Positions 42,534-51,600 of a stretch of DNA of 64,000 nucleotides are shown piece after piece. The stretch covers positions 18,611 through 82,610 of the forward strand of contig NZ_REFA01000012.1 of the NCBI RefSeq assembly GCF_003852705.1, given 5' to 3'. The stretch's first letter is position 1. The number at the start of each line of letters is the position of its first letter. The position numbers were made by a program, and so were the translations under genes. Source of the DNA: Amniculibacterium aquaticum (GTDB lineage Bacteria > Bacteroidota > Bacteroidia > Flavobacteriales > Weeksellaceae). The notes under the pieces were generated by a model. It was not told where the DNA came from, searched no databases, and saw only the letters and a list, made by a program, of their open reading frames with translations.

Positions 42534-45500
42534 CATGGAATATAGATTACTTTCTGAGCTTTTATATTTTTTCCTAATTTCGTCAAAATATTGCAATAGG
42601 TATCAATCTGTACTTGGTGCTCCGGTTTTTCAACTCCGGTTTTAAAATCAACCACCATCCACTCATCCGATGGCGTTTTCATCAAGCGATCCGGCCTAAA
42701 AATAGGACTGTCACCGTCCGAAGAAATCATAAGTTCCCTTTCATTCAAAACTTCCAAATCATCAGAGAAAAAGTCCTCGTTCTGACTAATAATTTCTATA
42801 ATTTCTTTTTCTAAAAGTTTCGCTTCGGAAATTGTAAGCAATCCGTTGAGTAAATAATCATTTAGCACCACTTCCACATCTTTTTGTGTTTCTATTTTCG
42901 AAAGTACATCGTGGATGAAAATCCCCCTTCTCACCTTTTCATTTCTATGCTGATAATTTTTAGAAGGAGTTGCTATTTTCAACTCAGAGATGGATTGATG
43001 TTTAGGAAAAACCGTATCGATTTTTTGGGTATTAAATCCGCCTTTGGTTTCAATAATTTTCTTTGAAAAATCTCCGGGATACAGATCAAAATCGTCCAAG
43101 TTATTTGTATTAAATTGCTTAACAAAATCGATAATTCCCAAGTTTTTTTTAGGCGAATCGTCCTTAGACTCTTTGTGTTTTTCAAGATACAAAAACAACT
43201 GCTCTACCGGTCGGGTTGTGGCAACATATTGCACACAAAGATCATCAACAATCGCTTCATAACCGTTTTCTTCATTAAATTGTTCGGCTTGTTGATCGTA
43301 TCGAGCAATTTCTGAACTGAATTTTTTAACATACACCGAAGACAGGACGGGATCATCAAAATCCAACCAATTGTTAAAACTTTTTTCGGCTTTATTTTTT
43401 AAAGGATAAAACACCACAGGAAACTCCAGTCCTTTCGCCTTATGAACCGTCATCAATTGTACGGCATCAATATTATCCGAAGCTTGAATGGAAGAATCTG
43501 CACCTTCGTCATTCCAGAATTGAATAAAATCTTTGAGGATAAGACCAGAACTTTGCGAAAAGGCATGAAGAATTTCGAGGAAATTCAAGATAAAGTCCGT
43601 TTCTTTTTCTTCCACAGAAAATTCTTTCAGATAAAACTCAACAAAATTGTAGAGGTTAAGTTGTGGAATGTCCTTGTGGTCCAAATTAAGTTGATATTTC
43701 CCTTCAATAGCATCCACCAAAAGCGAATCTTTTTTAATGGTAAACAATTGAGATAATTCTTCGGAAAAATCGGAAAAATTAATCCGACCCAACTGTCCCA
43801 GCCAGTACAACGCTTCAGCAAGATACCTTCTATTTTGGGTATTCACTTTCCATTCCAGAAAACAGACAACCGCTTTTAGAGTCAACGACAGATTTAGGGT
43901 CAAGCCTTTTTCCGAAAGGGTTTTTATAAACACTTCTTGTCCTGAATAATTTACTTTTTTTTGTCCCAAAAGTTTGGAAAAATCTAAAATTTCATCATTT
44001 CCACGACACAAAATACAGATATCAGAAAAAGAAAAACCATTGTCCAAACACTGCTGTATGTCCTGATGCATTTTATCCGCCACCTCTTCAAAAAAAACAG
44101 AACGATTTGCATTTTCGAGCAAATGAACACGAACCCGTCCGTCAACATTCGTTTTTCTGGGATTTTGCGAGGCATCTTTACCAAAAACTTTCTGATGTTC
44201 TACCTTCAAATCGCGGGAGAGAAAGTCGTACAAAGCATTGTTAAATTCAACAATATTTTTGGCACTTCGCCAGTTGTCTTCCAAAACGAAGACATCGGCA
44301 AAAACTGGTGTTTGTTCGGTTTTATTGATGATGTCCAACATCAATTGGCTGTCGCCACCACGAAAGCGGTAGATGCTTTGCTTGGGATCGCCCACAACGG
44401 TAAAAGCGGTATCGTCCATAGAAACCGCATGATCACGAAGCGGCACAAAGTTTTGCCACTGCATTTTGGAAGTATCTTGAAACTCATCGAAGAAAAAATA
44501 CTGGAATTTGGTTCCTATTTTTTCGTAAATGAAAGCCGAGGGCTCGTTTTGTAAATTTTCTTTGATTAGGGTATTAAATTTCGACAGAAAAACCAAGTCG
44601 TTTTCATCTTCAATTTTCTGCAGTTCGTCCTGTATGTCCTTATTTACCTTGAGTGGGAGCAGTGCAGAAAGTATGCTTTTATTTTTGAGTTGTGCAATTT
44701 CATTGTTGATAATCGTCCGTCTGGATTCCAGTAAATATTCCAAAATCTCACGAACATCCGCTTCTCGAGATTTGGATTTTGTCGAACATAATTTTTCAAA
44801 ATTCAAAACAGCAGATTCTTCATCTTTCGGAAAAGGAAACTTATCGTTAATACCTCGATAAAATTTGGAAACTTTATCAAAGAAAAGTGCGATACCGTTT
44901 CGTGCTCCGCCATAAAAATCTTCAATGGAAAGGTCTTTGGTTTTCAACAAATCCAACACAGAGTTTGCTCTTTCTAAAGAATCTTTTTTCAAGCGTTTTA
45001 TTTCGGCTCTCAACAATTTGGTTTTGTCTATGTATTGATGTATGTCGAAATTTTTATTTTTTTGAAGGTTTTCATAATGTTTGTCCCCTAAAAAATCTTT
45101 GCTTTTCAGAAACAATTCATCGTTCAGCTTGGTACTTCCGGTATTTTCAAACTGATAATTCATATAATCCAAAAAGAGATCCGTATAAAATTCGTCATCA
45201 CCAATATGATCCAAAAGTTGATCGATGGCTTCTTTTAGATACGGATCTGAATTGATTTCCAGATTAAAATTTTTTGCCAGCCCCAATTCATTAGAAAAAC
45301 TCCTTACCAAACGGGTATTAAACTTATCAATGGTACTGATATTTAGGATGGAATAATGATGAAGGATGTAGTCCAACAATTTTTTGGATCGTTGTTGCAA
45401 GTCGTCCAAAGTCAGTCTAATTCCTTCTTTGGCGAGTACTTCTTGAATATTTTTGAGTTCAGGATTTGCAGTACAATCCGTACGAACAAAACTCATGAGC

Positions 45501-45682
45501 CAAGAAAGAATTCTTTCCTTCATCTCATTGGCAGCTTTGTTGGTAAAAGTTAGCGCTAGGATCTGTCCAATTTTTTTTTCGGAATTGGGATGTCGCAAGC
45601 AGATCAGCAAAACCTGTTGTACGAGATAGTAAGTCTTTCCTGAGCCTGCTGAGGCATTGACAACGGTGTATTTATTTTTCAT
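42533..45682 (-). CDS. AddA/RecB-like UvrD-family helicase-nuclease
   Basis: 1049-aa double-strand-break repair helicase-nuclease from the ATG at 45682 (MKNKYTVVNASAGSGKT, Walker A). Motifs include FFDEFQDTSKMQW, GDPKQSIYRFRGGDS, the VHKAKGLEFPVVFYP motif and the C-terminal PD-(D/E)xK nuclease with HDVLSKIE, DRLMKT and VVDFKTGVEKPEHQ. This is the AddA/RecB beta-subunit pattern rather than plain UvrD. The AddB/RecC partner is not in the window. Upstream in-frame start (45721) is less likely. Confidence 0.9.
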   Translation of the reverse strand: MKNKYTVVNASAGSGKTYYLVQQVLLICLRHPNSEKKIGQILALTFTNKAANEMKERILSWLMSFVRTDCTANPELKNIQEVLAKEGIRLTLDDLQQRSKKLLDYILHHYSILNISTIDKFNTRLVRSFSNELGLAKNFNLEINSDPYLKEAIDQLLDHIGDDEFYTDLFLDYMNYQFENTGSTKLNDELFLKSKDFLGDKHYENLQKNKNFDIHQYIDKTKLLRAEIKRLKKDSLERANSVLDLLKTKDLSIEDFYGGARNGIALFFDKVSKFYRGINDKFPFPKDEESAVLNFEKLCSTKSKSREADVREILEYLLESRRTIINNEIAQLKNKSILSALLPLKVNKDIQDELQKIEDENDLVFLSKFNTLIKENLQNEPSAFIYEKIGTKFQYFFFDEFQDTSKMQWQNFVPLRDHAVSMDDTAFTVVGDPKQSIYRFRGGDSQLMLDIINKTEQTPVFADVFVLEDNWRSAKNIVEFNNALYDFLSRDLKVEHQKVFGKDASQNPRKTNVDGRVRVHLLENANRSVFFEEVADKMHQDIQQCLDNGFSFSDICILCRGNDEILDFSKLLGQKKVNYSGQEVFIKTLSEKGLTLNLSLTLKAVVCFLEWKVNTQNRRYLAEALYWLGQLGRINFSDFSEELSQLFTIKKDSLLVDAIEGKYQLNLDHKDIPQLNLYNFVEFYLKEFSVEEKETDFILNFLEILHAFSQSSGLILKDFIQFWNDEGADSSIQASDNIDAVQLMTVHKAKGLEFPVVFYPLKNKAEKSFNNWLDFDDPVLSSVYVKKFSSEIARYDQQAEQFNEENGYEAIVDDLCVQYVATTRPVEQLFLYLEKHKESKDDSPKKNLGIIDFVKQFNTNNLDDFDLYPGDFSKKIIETKGGFNTQKIDTVFPKHQSISELKIATPSKNYQHRNEKVRRGIFIHDVLSKIETQKDVEVVLNDYLLNGLLTISEAKLLEKEIIEIISQNEDFFSDDLEVLNERELMISSDGDSPIFRPDRLMKTPSDEWMVVDFKTGVEKPEHQVQIDTYCNILTKLGKNIKAQKVIYIP

Positions 45683-45712
45683 CAAAAGACATTTAGAATG
45701 GTGCACTGTAAA

Positions 45713-45739
45713 TTTATTCATTAAAAAACAATGAATAAA
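45713..45739. repeat. perfect inverted repeat upstream of the helicase gene
   Basis: TTTATTCATT (45713-45722) and AATGAATAAA (45730-45739), 7-bp spacer, within the region between the helicase start and the divergent gene. It could be a leader stem-loop or an operator. Confidence 0.55.
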
Positions 45740-45869
45740 GAAAACGCATATACGAGGAGCAATTTAGTGAATTTTAACAAAAATAAAATTGAAAAATCAT
45801 AAAAGATTCTTAAAATAAAATGTAAAAGTTAAACTTGGTTAAAGAGAAAAAATCTGTTCCTAAATAAAA

Positions 45870-45877
45870 TATATTTG
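45870..45877 (+). promoter_or_regulatory. -7 box of the carboxypeptidase-regulatory-like gene
   Basis: TATATTTG, 15 nt before the ATG at 45893. No TTG in the standard window. Confidence 0.5.
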
Positions 45878-45892
45878 GGTAAAATAATAAAC

Positions 45893-46660
45893 ATGAAATA
45901 CCTATTGACGGGTTGCCTCTGCGTATCTTCTCATTTTTTCTTTGCCCAACAAAATATACAAGGACAGGTGATTTCCGAAAATGGGACTGCAATATCAGGA
46001 GCCACCGTTTACAACCTAAGCTCATATCAAATTACAAACACAGATCGTTCTGGAAAATTTATAATCGCCGCAAAAAAAGGTGAAAAAATCAGAGTTTCCA
46101 AAGAAGGTTTTGACAGAACAACCGTATCATTGACCACAGAAAACAATAGCGACTTGGTGATCCGCCTCATAAAAACGGCAACAGAGATTGAGGAGGTTAA
46201 ACTAAAATATAAACCCACTGGAGATCTTTCAAAAGACAGCAAACATTTTGATAAAAATAAAAAAAACAAGAAATTGGATGAGAATATGGGCCAATACATT
46301 GCTAAAAAATCATCGCCCTCCGTAACCGCTCCACGACATGGAGAGTTTGTACAACCTGTAGGACCGGGAACATCCGTCACACTTTGGATAGAAAACAAAT
46401 GGACAGATGTTGACCTTTACGAATTTTTGGTTAAAAATATTGATAACGATTTTTTTACTGTAGAAATGAAATTGAAAAATCAGGAAATAATGCCTTTTAT
46501 TTTTTATATTTTTAAGAGTTATGAAAGAAAAACAATCTTAAAATACGGAGTTTTAACGGAAACCGATAGGGCGAGATTTCTGCAGGAAGCCTACAAAATA
46601 CAGCCCTATTATAAAAACGGAAAAGAGAATCCTTTTTCCACAAAAAAAATGAAAAAATAA
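45893..46660 (+). CDS. secreted protein with carboxypeptidase-regulatory-like domain
   Basis: 255-aa protein from the ATG at 45893 with a signal peptide (CVSSHFFFAQQ). Residues 25-95 form a CarboxypepD_reg-like beta sandwich (VISENGTAISGATVYNLSS and TDRSGKFIIAAKKGEKIRV), as in the N-terminus of TonB-dependent receptors. The rest is Lys-rich and unknown. Unlike SusC-type receptors there is no plug or barrel. Confidence 0.78.
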   Translation: MKYLLTGCLCVSSHFFFAQQNIQGQVISENGTAISGATVYNLSSYQITNTDRSGKFIIAAKKGEKIRVSKEGFDRTTVSLTTENNSDLVIRLIKTATEIEEVKLKYKPTGDLSKDSKHFDKNKKNKKLDENMGQYIAKKSSPSVTAPRHGEFVQPVGPGTSVTLWIENKWTDVDLYEFLVKNIDNDFFTVEMKLKNQEIMPFIFYIFKSYERKTILKYGVLTETDRARFLQEAYKIQPYYKNGKENPFSTKKMKK

Positions 46661-46706
46661 AAATAACAAAATGATAATACATCGGCATATCTTTTGTTGA
46701 TTTCCA

Positions 46707-46730
46707 AAAACACTAAAACACTAAAACACT
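46707..46730 (+). repeat. three tandem 8-bp repeats before the SIMPL gene
   Basis: AAAACACT x3 (46707-46714, 46715-46722, 46723-46730), ending 7 nt before the ATG at 46738. Confidence 0.85.
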
Positions 46731-46737
46731 GAAAAAA

Positions 46738-47472
46738 ATGAACAAAACAACCCTTCTAACGGCCGGCATTGCAGCGATAGGATTTTCGTTAGGTCTTGGA
46801 TTATTAGGATATGCAATTAAAAACAGAAATACTGGCGAAAACACCATTTCTGTAACCGGTTTGGGAAGCAAAAAATTCACTTCTGACTTGATAACTTGGA
46901 ACGGAAATTTTTCCAGAAACAGTTTTGAACTGAAGGAAGCTTATGCCCAATTGGCCAACGACAAAAAAATCATTGAAAACTATTTAATTTCCAAGGGAAT
47001 CGCAAAACAAGATTTGGTATTTTCTGCGGTGGATATCCAGAAACAGTACACCTACTCCAACGACAGCAGTGGAAACAGTCATCAAAATTTTGCAGGATAT
47101 TTGCTATCACAAAAAGTTTCTATTGAAAGTAAAGAGGTTACTAAAATAGAAAACCTGTCCAGAAACATCACTGAAATCATCAATTTAGGAATTGAATTTA
47201 CCTCATCACCACCCAGTTATTTTTACACCAAACTGGCCGATGTAAAACTTGCGATGATTGCCGATGCCACAAAAGATGCCAAAGAAAGAGCCGAAAAAAT
47301 TGCCAACAACGCAGGAAGCGATTTAGGCAATCTAAAAAAAGCAACCATGGGTGTGATACAGATTACGGCTCCCAACTCCAACGAAGATTATTCTTACGGC
47401 GGCACCTTCAATACCAACTCTAAAGAGAAAGAAGCCAGCATCACCATAAAATTGGAATATCAAGTGGACTAA
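46738..47472 (+). CDS. SIMPL (DUF541) domain protein
   Basis: 244-aa protein with an N-terminal transmembrane or signal helix (TTLLTAGIAAIGFSLGLGLLG) and a SIMPL/DUF541 domain (TISVTGLGSKKFTSDLITW, then the helix KLADVKLAMIADATKDAKER). The family is a periplasmic or outer-membrane barrel-like oligomer of unclear role. A bidirectional terminator lies downstream. Confidence 0.88.
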   Translation: MNKTTLLTAGIAAIGFSLGLGLLGYAIKNRNTGENTISVTGLGSKKFTSDLITWNGNFSRNSFELKEAYAQLANDKKIIENYLISKGIAKQDLVFSAVDIQKQYTYSNDSSGNSHQNFAGYLLSQKVSIESKEVTKIENLSRNITEIINLGIEFTSSPPSYFYTKLADVKLAMIADATKDAKERAEKIANNAGSDLGNLKKATMGVIQITAPNSNEDYSYGGTFNTNSKEKEASITIKLEYQVD

Positions 47473-47480
47473 AAAAATCA

Positions 47481-47517
47481 AAAAAAATCCCATTTTCAAT
47501 CGAAATGGGATTTTTTG
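47481..47517. terminator. bidirectional terminator
   Basis: Long near-perfect stem AAAAAATCCCATTT/AAATGGGATTTTTT with 6-8 nt loop between convergent genes. Confidence 0.88.
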
Positions 47518-47532
47518 TATCAATAAAAACGA

Positions 47533-48312
47533 TTAGTGCATCGGTATTTTGAATTTTGCCAAAGGAGCCATTCTGCCTTTAAAAAGCTGAAGCTCGTCAC
47601 CAACCACTTGAAAGGAATCGGCTCTTTTTAAGACATCTTTAAACTGAATTTCCAAATCGTTATTCTGACAGGCCATCATGGTCGAAATCCCATCTTTCAG
47701 TTGCAAACGATTGAAGGAACCCAATTCAAAACCTGCAGAAATGGTGTTGCAACCCACGGAGGCCGAGTAGCGATTTTCTTTGTCATCCAACATCAAAAAA
47801 GCCTCCTTCCCCATGGTTTCGTTAGAAGTTATTTTTTTTCCCATCAGCTCAGTCAATCTCCATTTTTTATTAAGAATGGAATAATTTCCTTTGGTCAAAA
47901 TATAATTTCTAGCCAAATCACCCGTAATGGCATTTCCCTTTTGATCCAGCATGGTTAGGGTATTTTCGCCTACTTTATACTGATTTTTTTGATCGCCATC
48001 GTTCAAAGAAATAATCGTACCGGTTTTGTCCCAAGAAAATCTTCCTTTGGATTCAAAAGATCCTGACTTTTCACCTTGATATTCAGACACCAATTTATAG
48101 GTATTGTCCCTCATGAGATAGATTGTGGTTTTTATCCCCTCACAACTTGCACACGGCAAATATCCACGGTAGATTCCGTCCCAAGAAAGCGCATTCTGAG
48201 AAGTGTGCATATCCGGTTTTGCACTGTCCGAAACCTTTACGGTTGAGCATGAAGTTAGCAATACGGCAGAAAGTGCCACACCCAGTCCTAATTTTGAAAT
48301 TAATTTTTTCAT
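47533..48312 (-). CDS. lipoprotein with NlpE-like and META domains
   Basis: 259-aa lipoprotein (lipobox LLTSC near residue 22). Residues 44-140 are NlpE N-terminal-like (WDGIYRGYLPCASCEGI, with the CxxC-like pair) and residues 145-259 are a META/HslJ domain (WRLTELMGKKI, VGCNTISAGFELG, MMACQN). NlpE-type proteins sense envelope stress and copper. The fusion with META is common in Bacteroidota. Monocistronic by position. Confidence 0.86.
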   Translation of the reverse strand: MKKLISKLGLGVALSAVLLTSCSTVKVSDSAKPDMHTSQNALSWDGIYRGYLPCASCEGIKTTIYLMRDNTYKLVSEYQGEKSGSFESKGRFSWDKTGTIISLNDGDQKNQYKVGENTLTMLDQKGNAITGDLARNYILTKGNYSILNKKWRLTELMGKKITSNETMGKEAFLMLDDKENRYSASVGCNTISAGFELGSFNRLQLKDGISTMMACQNNDLEIQFKDVLKRADSFQVVGDELQLFKGRMAPLAKFKIPMH

Positions 48313-48369
48313 TTGTTATTTGTTTAGGTTATTTTACTCTTATTTGCAAACACCTTGCCAAACATTTGT

Positions 48370-48885
48370 TTAAACTTGATATACTTTTGTGTGAATCTCT
48401 TGCACCAAAGCCTGAACTTCATCAACGGTAAAATTGGACATCAAATACAGTTGAAGATTGTTTTTTTCTGGATCATACGCCGGTTGAATGTACTTGTCAT
48501 CGATGACATGAAATCCATTTCTTTCATAAAACCCAATTCTTCTTGCAGCCATTTCATTAAGAGTAGAAGGCTCCGACTCCAACACCAAATGAGGATGCAT
48601 TTTTGAAAATTCACTTAAAATTTTAGCCCCGTATTTTTTATTTCTAAACACTTCGAAAACCTCAAAATGTTCGATAAAAACGACCTTTCCCAAGAACCAA
48701 GTTATAAGATAGCCTATCATTTCATCTTCTACATCAATTGCAAAAATAGTTGCATCATGATTTTTTATAAGCGCCTGAAATTGCACTTCACTTCTTCTTT
48801 CGTCTGCCGGAAAAGACAACTCGTAGGAGTCAAATATCTTTTCTAATGAAACGGTATCCAGATGGGTTAATTGCTGAAAATGCAT
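48370..48885 (-). CDS. GNAT family N-acetyltransferase
   Basis: 171-aa GNAT protein: the acetyl-CoA loop region VFEVFRNKKYGAKIL and the C-terminal strand segment IGFYERNGFHVI. The substrate is not predictable. Last gene of the GH3-bshA operon, 16 bp after the PspC-like gene. Confidence 0.85.
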   Translation of the reverse strand: MHFQQLTHLDTVSLEKIFDSYELSFPADERRSEVQFQALIKNHDATIFAIDVEDEMIGYLITWFLGKVVFIEHFEVFEVFRNKKYGAKILSEFSKMHPHLVLESEPSTLNEMAARRIGFYERNGFHVIDDKYIQPAYDPEKNNLQLYLMSNFTVDEVQALVQEIHTKVYQV

Positions 48886-48901
48886 ACAAAAATTTTAAAA
48901 T

Positions 48902-49138
48902 TTAAAGGTCGAAAACATTAGGCCTTCTGGTGATAAAAATATCTTTGATCCACAAAGAAAATGCTAAAAATAAATATAAAAGAAAAAAAATACCCGCTGT
49001 TGCAAAGGTGGAATAAATAAAAAACACCCGCAGTTTGGTCACCGGCATTCCGATTTTTGTTCCCAAACGAGTAAGCACACCAAACCACTCTCTTTCGGCT
49101 CTGTGCCGTATGTTATTAATAAATTTTGGTTCTGTCAT
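48902..49138 (-). CDS. PspC-like small membrane protein
   Basis: 78-aa protein: basic N-terminus, amphipathic segment (FGVLTRLGTKIGMPVTKLRV) and a hydrophobic helix (FATAGIFFLLYLFLAFSL), the PspC-domain layout that monitors inner-membrane stress. Lies 4 bp after the DUF2851 gene. Assignment is by pattern; the family is short and diverse. Confidence 0.7.
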   Translation of the reverse strand: MTEPKFINNIRHRAEREWFGVLTRLGTKIGMPVTKLRVFFIYSTFATAGIFFLLYLFLAFSLWIKDIFITRRPNVFDL

Positions 49139-49142
49139 TGAA

Positions 49143-50405
49143 TTAGGATTTCAAAAGCTGAAAAGCAATACTGCAATTTAAACATTTTTTTTCTAAACAA
49201 TAATTTTTATAATGAAAGAGATATGCCTGACTGTCCAAAGCAGAGTGCATATTCAGTCCCAACTCTTTCCACCTTCGGATCAAATGATTGTCTTCTGCAG
49301 GTATTTCTGCATACATTTTCATCAAATCATCGACCACATCTTCATTTTGATTTTTTTTGTAGGCATAAATCATGGGTAAAACGGCATTAACAATAAGCAG
49401 ATGGATAAAATCTCGTGACAGTGATTTTTCTGATACTTGAGTCGAAATTTTCCCAAAATTAAAATGATTGTCCCAATATTCTGAAGCTTTAATATTGGAA
49501 AAAACAGCATATAAATCGTCTAACTTTTTGGCATTCATAATTTTTGAAAACAAATGCACTTCTTGATGATACAGACCCGCCAATTGAGACAAACGAAGGG
49601 TTGGAAAATTAGGAGGCCGCAGTCGTAAAAATCGCGGTTGAAACAGGTTGTTATTCAAATTGAACTTGGATTTCAGAAACTGAAATTCTTGTATCCATCT
49701 CTTGCTTTGATGGTCCTTGGGATCGTCCAACCAACCGGCAGTTCCGTAAAATAAAGCTTCGAGTTGTTCTCTATTTTGTCTAATTTTCTGAACCACCGTA
49801 AAATCTAAACTTTCCGCCAATTGCTGAAAAATTTCTGCATTGATCTTCAATCCAAAAGCATAAGCCAAGCTGTGGAAAAGTACGGCTTCAAAATTATTTT
49901 TGAACCGCGACAATCGCTGTTCTATCGCTATGGATTTTTCATCTAATTTTTGTAGAACTCCTTCTTCTGAAAACTGAAATGGCACCTTCTCCGGTTCAAA
50001 AATCGATTGACACGGGATAAAATCATGGACTTCAGAAAGCGTTTCGTACTTCATCAAAATCGCACGGTCGATGTAGCTTTTAAGTTCCAGAGTTGGAACA
50101 TTTTTTTTCACCAAATCATCAATTTCAACATCGTGAAAATAGACAACATGCAGTATGGTATTGTCGTAGGCTTTGTCCTGAGAATGCTGATGCGCCAACC
50201 AATCCGAAGATTTTAAATGCAATTCGATACTACCGGCGATATCTATATTTTCAATCTTGATTTTGCCCAATAAAAAATCGGGACCGGCATTGGTATTCCA
50301 TGTCCCGAATTGGATTATTTCTAAGTCACGACCAAGAGTATCTTTAAAATCGATGCGATTAAAAATTTTGTAATTCCACAGATATTGCAATAATTTCTCG
50401 GTCAT
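49143..50405 (-). CDS. DUF2851 family protein
   Basis: 420-aa protein starting MTEKLLQYLWNYKIF, with GTWNTNAGPDFLLGKIKI and IELHLKSSDWLAHQHS, the conserved core of DUF2851, a Bacteroidota family of unknown function. Cysteines KKCLNC near the C terminus may bind metal. 18 bp after bshA in the same operon. Confidence 0.85.
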   Translation of the reverse strand: MTEKLLQYLWNYKIFNRIDFKDTLGRDLEIIQFGTWNTNAGPDFLLGKIKIENIDIAGSIELHLKSSDWLAHQHSQDKAYDNTILHVVYFHDVEIDDLVKKNVPTLELKSYIDRAILMKYETLSEVHDFIPCQSIFEPEKVPFQFSEEGVLQKLDEKSIAIEQRLSRFKNNFEAVLFHSLAYAFGLKINAEIFQQLAESLDFTVVQKIRQNREQLEALFYGTAGWLDDPKDHQSKRWIQEFQFLKSKFNLNNNLFQPRFLRLRPPNFPTLRLSQLAGLYHQEVHLFSKIMNAKKLDDLYAVFSNIKASEYWDNHFNFGKISTQVSEKSLSRDFIHLLIVNAVLPMIYAYKKNQNEDVVDDLMKMYAEIPAEDNHLIRRWKELGLNMHSALDSQAYLFHYKNYCLEKKCLNCSIAFQLLKS

Positions 50406-50423
50406 GGAATGCAGTTTTTAGGA

Positions 50424-51560
50424 TTATTCTTTCTTAAATTGCTCTAAGGTCTCACGATACATTTCTTCGTATAAAGGTAGAATATTTTTTATTTCAAACC
50501 TATACGCTTGATTCAAAGCGTTAATTTTCATTTTTTTCATCAATTCATCATCGCTCAACAAACGGATGGTATAATTGCTCATGGCTTCAACATTTCCCAC
50601 TTCGGCCAGATATCCGGTTTCCCCTTGAATGTTCACTTCAGGGATACCACCGGCATTGGAGCTCACCACAGGAGTCCCAGCCGCCATGGCTTCCAGAGCT
50701 GCCAAACCAAAACTTTCTTGTTCTGAAGGCAAAAGAAACACATCCGAAGCTTGTAGGATTTTATACAAATCATTGACCTTTCCTAACAATCGGATTTTAT
50801 CTATCAAATTGGGGTTTTCTTCCAAAAACTGGTTTACTTTTTCCATTTCTGGCCCTTCTCCAATGATGATGAGTTTTGATTTTATTTTGGCATTTACATT
50901 TTTAAAAATCTGCAATACATCTTCAATCCTTTTTACCGGTCTGAGGTTGGAGACATGTATTAAAATTTTCTCATCGGGATTTGCCAATTGGCTTCTTTGG
51001 CAAACATCGGAATCCTTAAACTCAGAAAAATCAATAAAATTGGTAATGACCTTGATCTCTTTTTTGATGTTGAAAAATTGCAAAGTATCTTTTTTCAAAC
51101 TTTCGGATACCGAGGTAATCGTATTCGATTGATTGATGGAGAATTCTACCGCGTGTTTATAACTTCTGTGCTGTCCTACCAAAGTAATATCGGTACCGTG
51201 CAAAGTGGTTACCAAAGGGACATCTTGCCCTTCCTCCTTCAACATTTGTTTCGCCATAAAAGCCGCATAGGCATACGGAATGGCGTAATGGGCATGCAAA
51301 AGATCCAGTTTATACAAATTGACCACACGATAAATCATGGAAGACAAGGCAATATCAAAAGGTTGATATTGAAAAAGTGGATAAGGCTGAACATTGACTT
51401 TGTGAAAAAATATATTGGGATTGGTAATGTCCAATCTTGCCGGCAAATTACTGGAAATAAAATGAACCTCGTAGCCTTTGTTGGCCAAGGACATCCCCAA
51501 TTCTGTCGCAACAATGCCACTTCCGCCGTAGGTTGGATAACAAAGTATTCCTATTTTCAT
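50424..51560 (-). CDS. bshA: BshA, N-acetylglucosaminyl-malate synthase
   Basis: 378-aa GT4 glycosyltransferase that joins GlcNAc from UDP-GlcNAc to L-malate, the first step of bacillithiol synthesis. The opening MKIGILCYPTYGGSGIVATE, HAHYAIPYA, TLHGTDITLVG and the nucleotide region EQESFGLAALEAMAAG are those of BshA. BshB and BshC are not in the window. 40 bp after the GH3 gene. Confidence 0.94.
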   Translation of the reverse strand: MKIGILCYPTYGGSGIVATELGMSLANKGYEVHFISSNLPARLDITNPNIFFHKVNVQPYPLFQYQPFDIALSSMIYRVVNLYKLDLLHAHYAIPYAYAAFMAKQMLKEEGQDVPLVTTLHGTDITLVGQHRSYKHAVEFSINQSNTITSVSESLKKDTLQFFNIKKEIKVITNFIDFSEFKDSDVCQRSQLANPDEKILIHVSNLRPVKRIEDVLQIFKNVNAKIKSKLIIIGEGPEMEKVNQFLEENPNLIDKIRLLGKVNDLYKILQASDVFLLPSEQESFGLAALEAMAAGTPVVSSNAGGIPEVNIQGETGYLAEVGNVEAMSNYTIRLLSDDELMKKMKINALNQAYRFEIKNILPLYEEMYRETLEQFKKE

Positions 51561-51600
51561 TTTTTAAAATTTAGGTTTTGAATTAAAAAATTAATGCATT

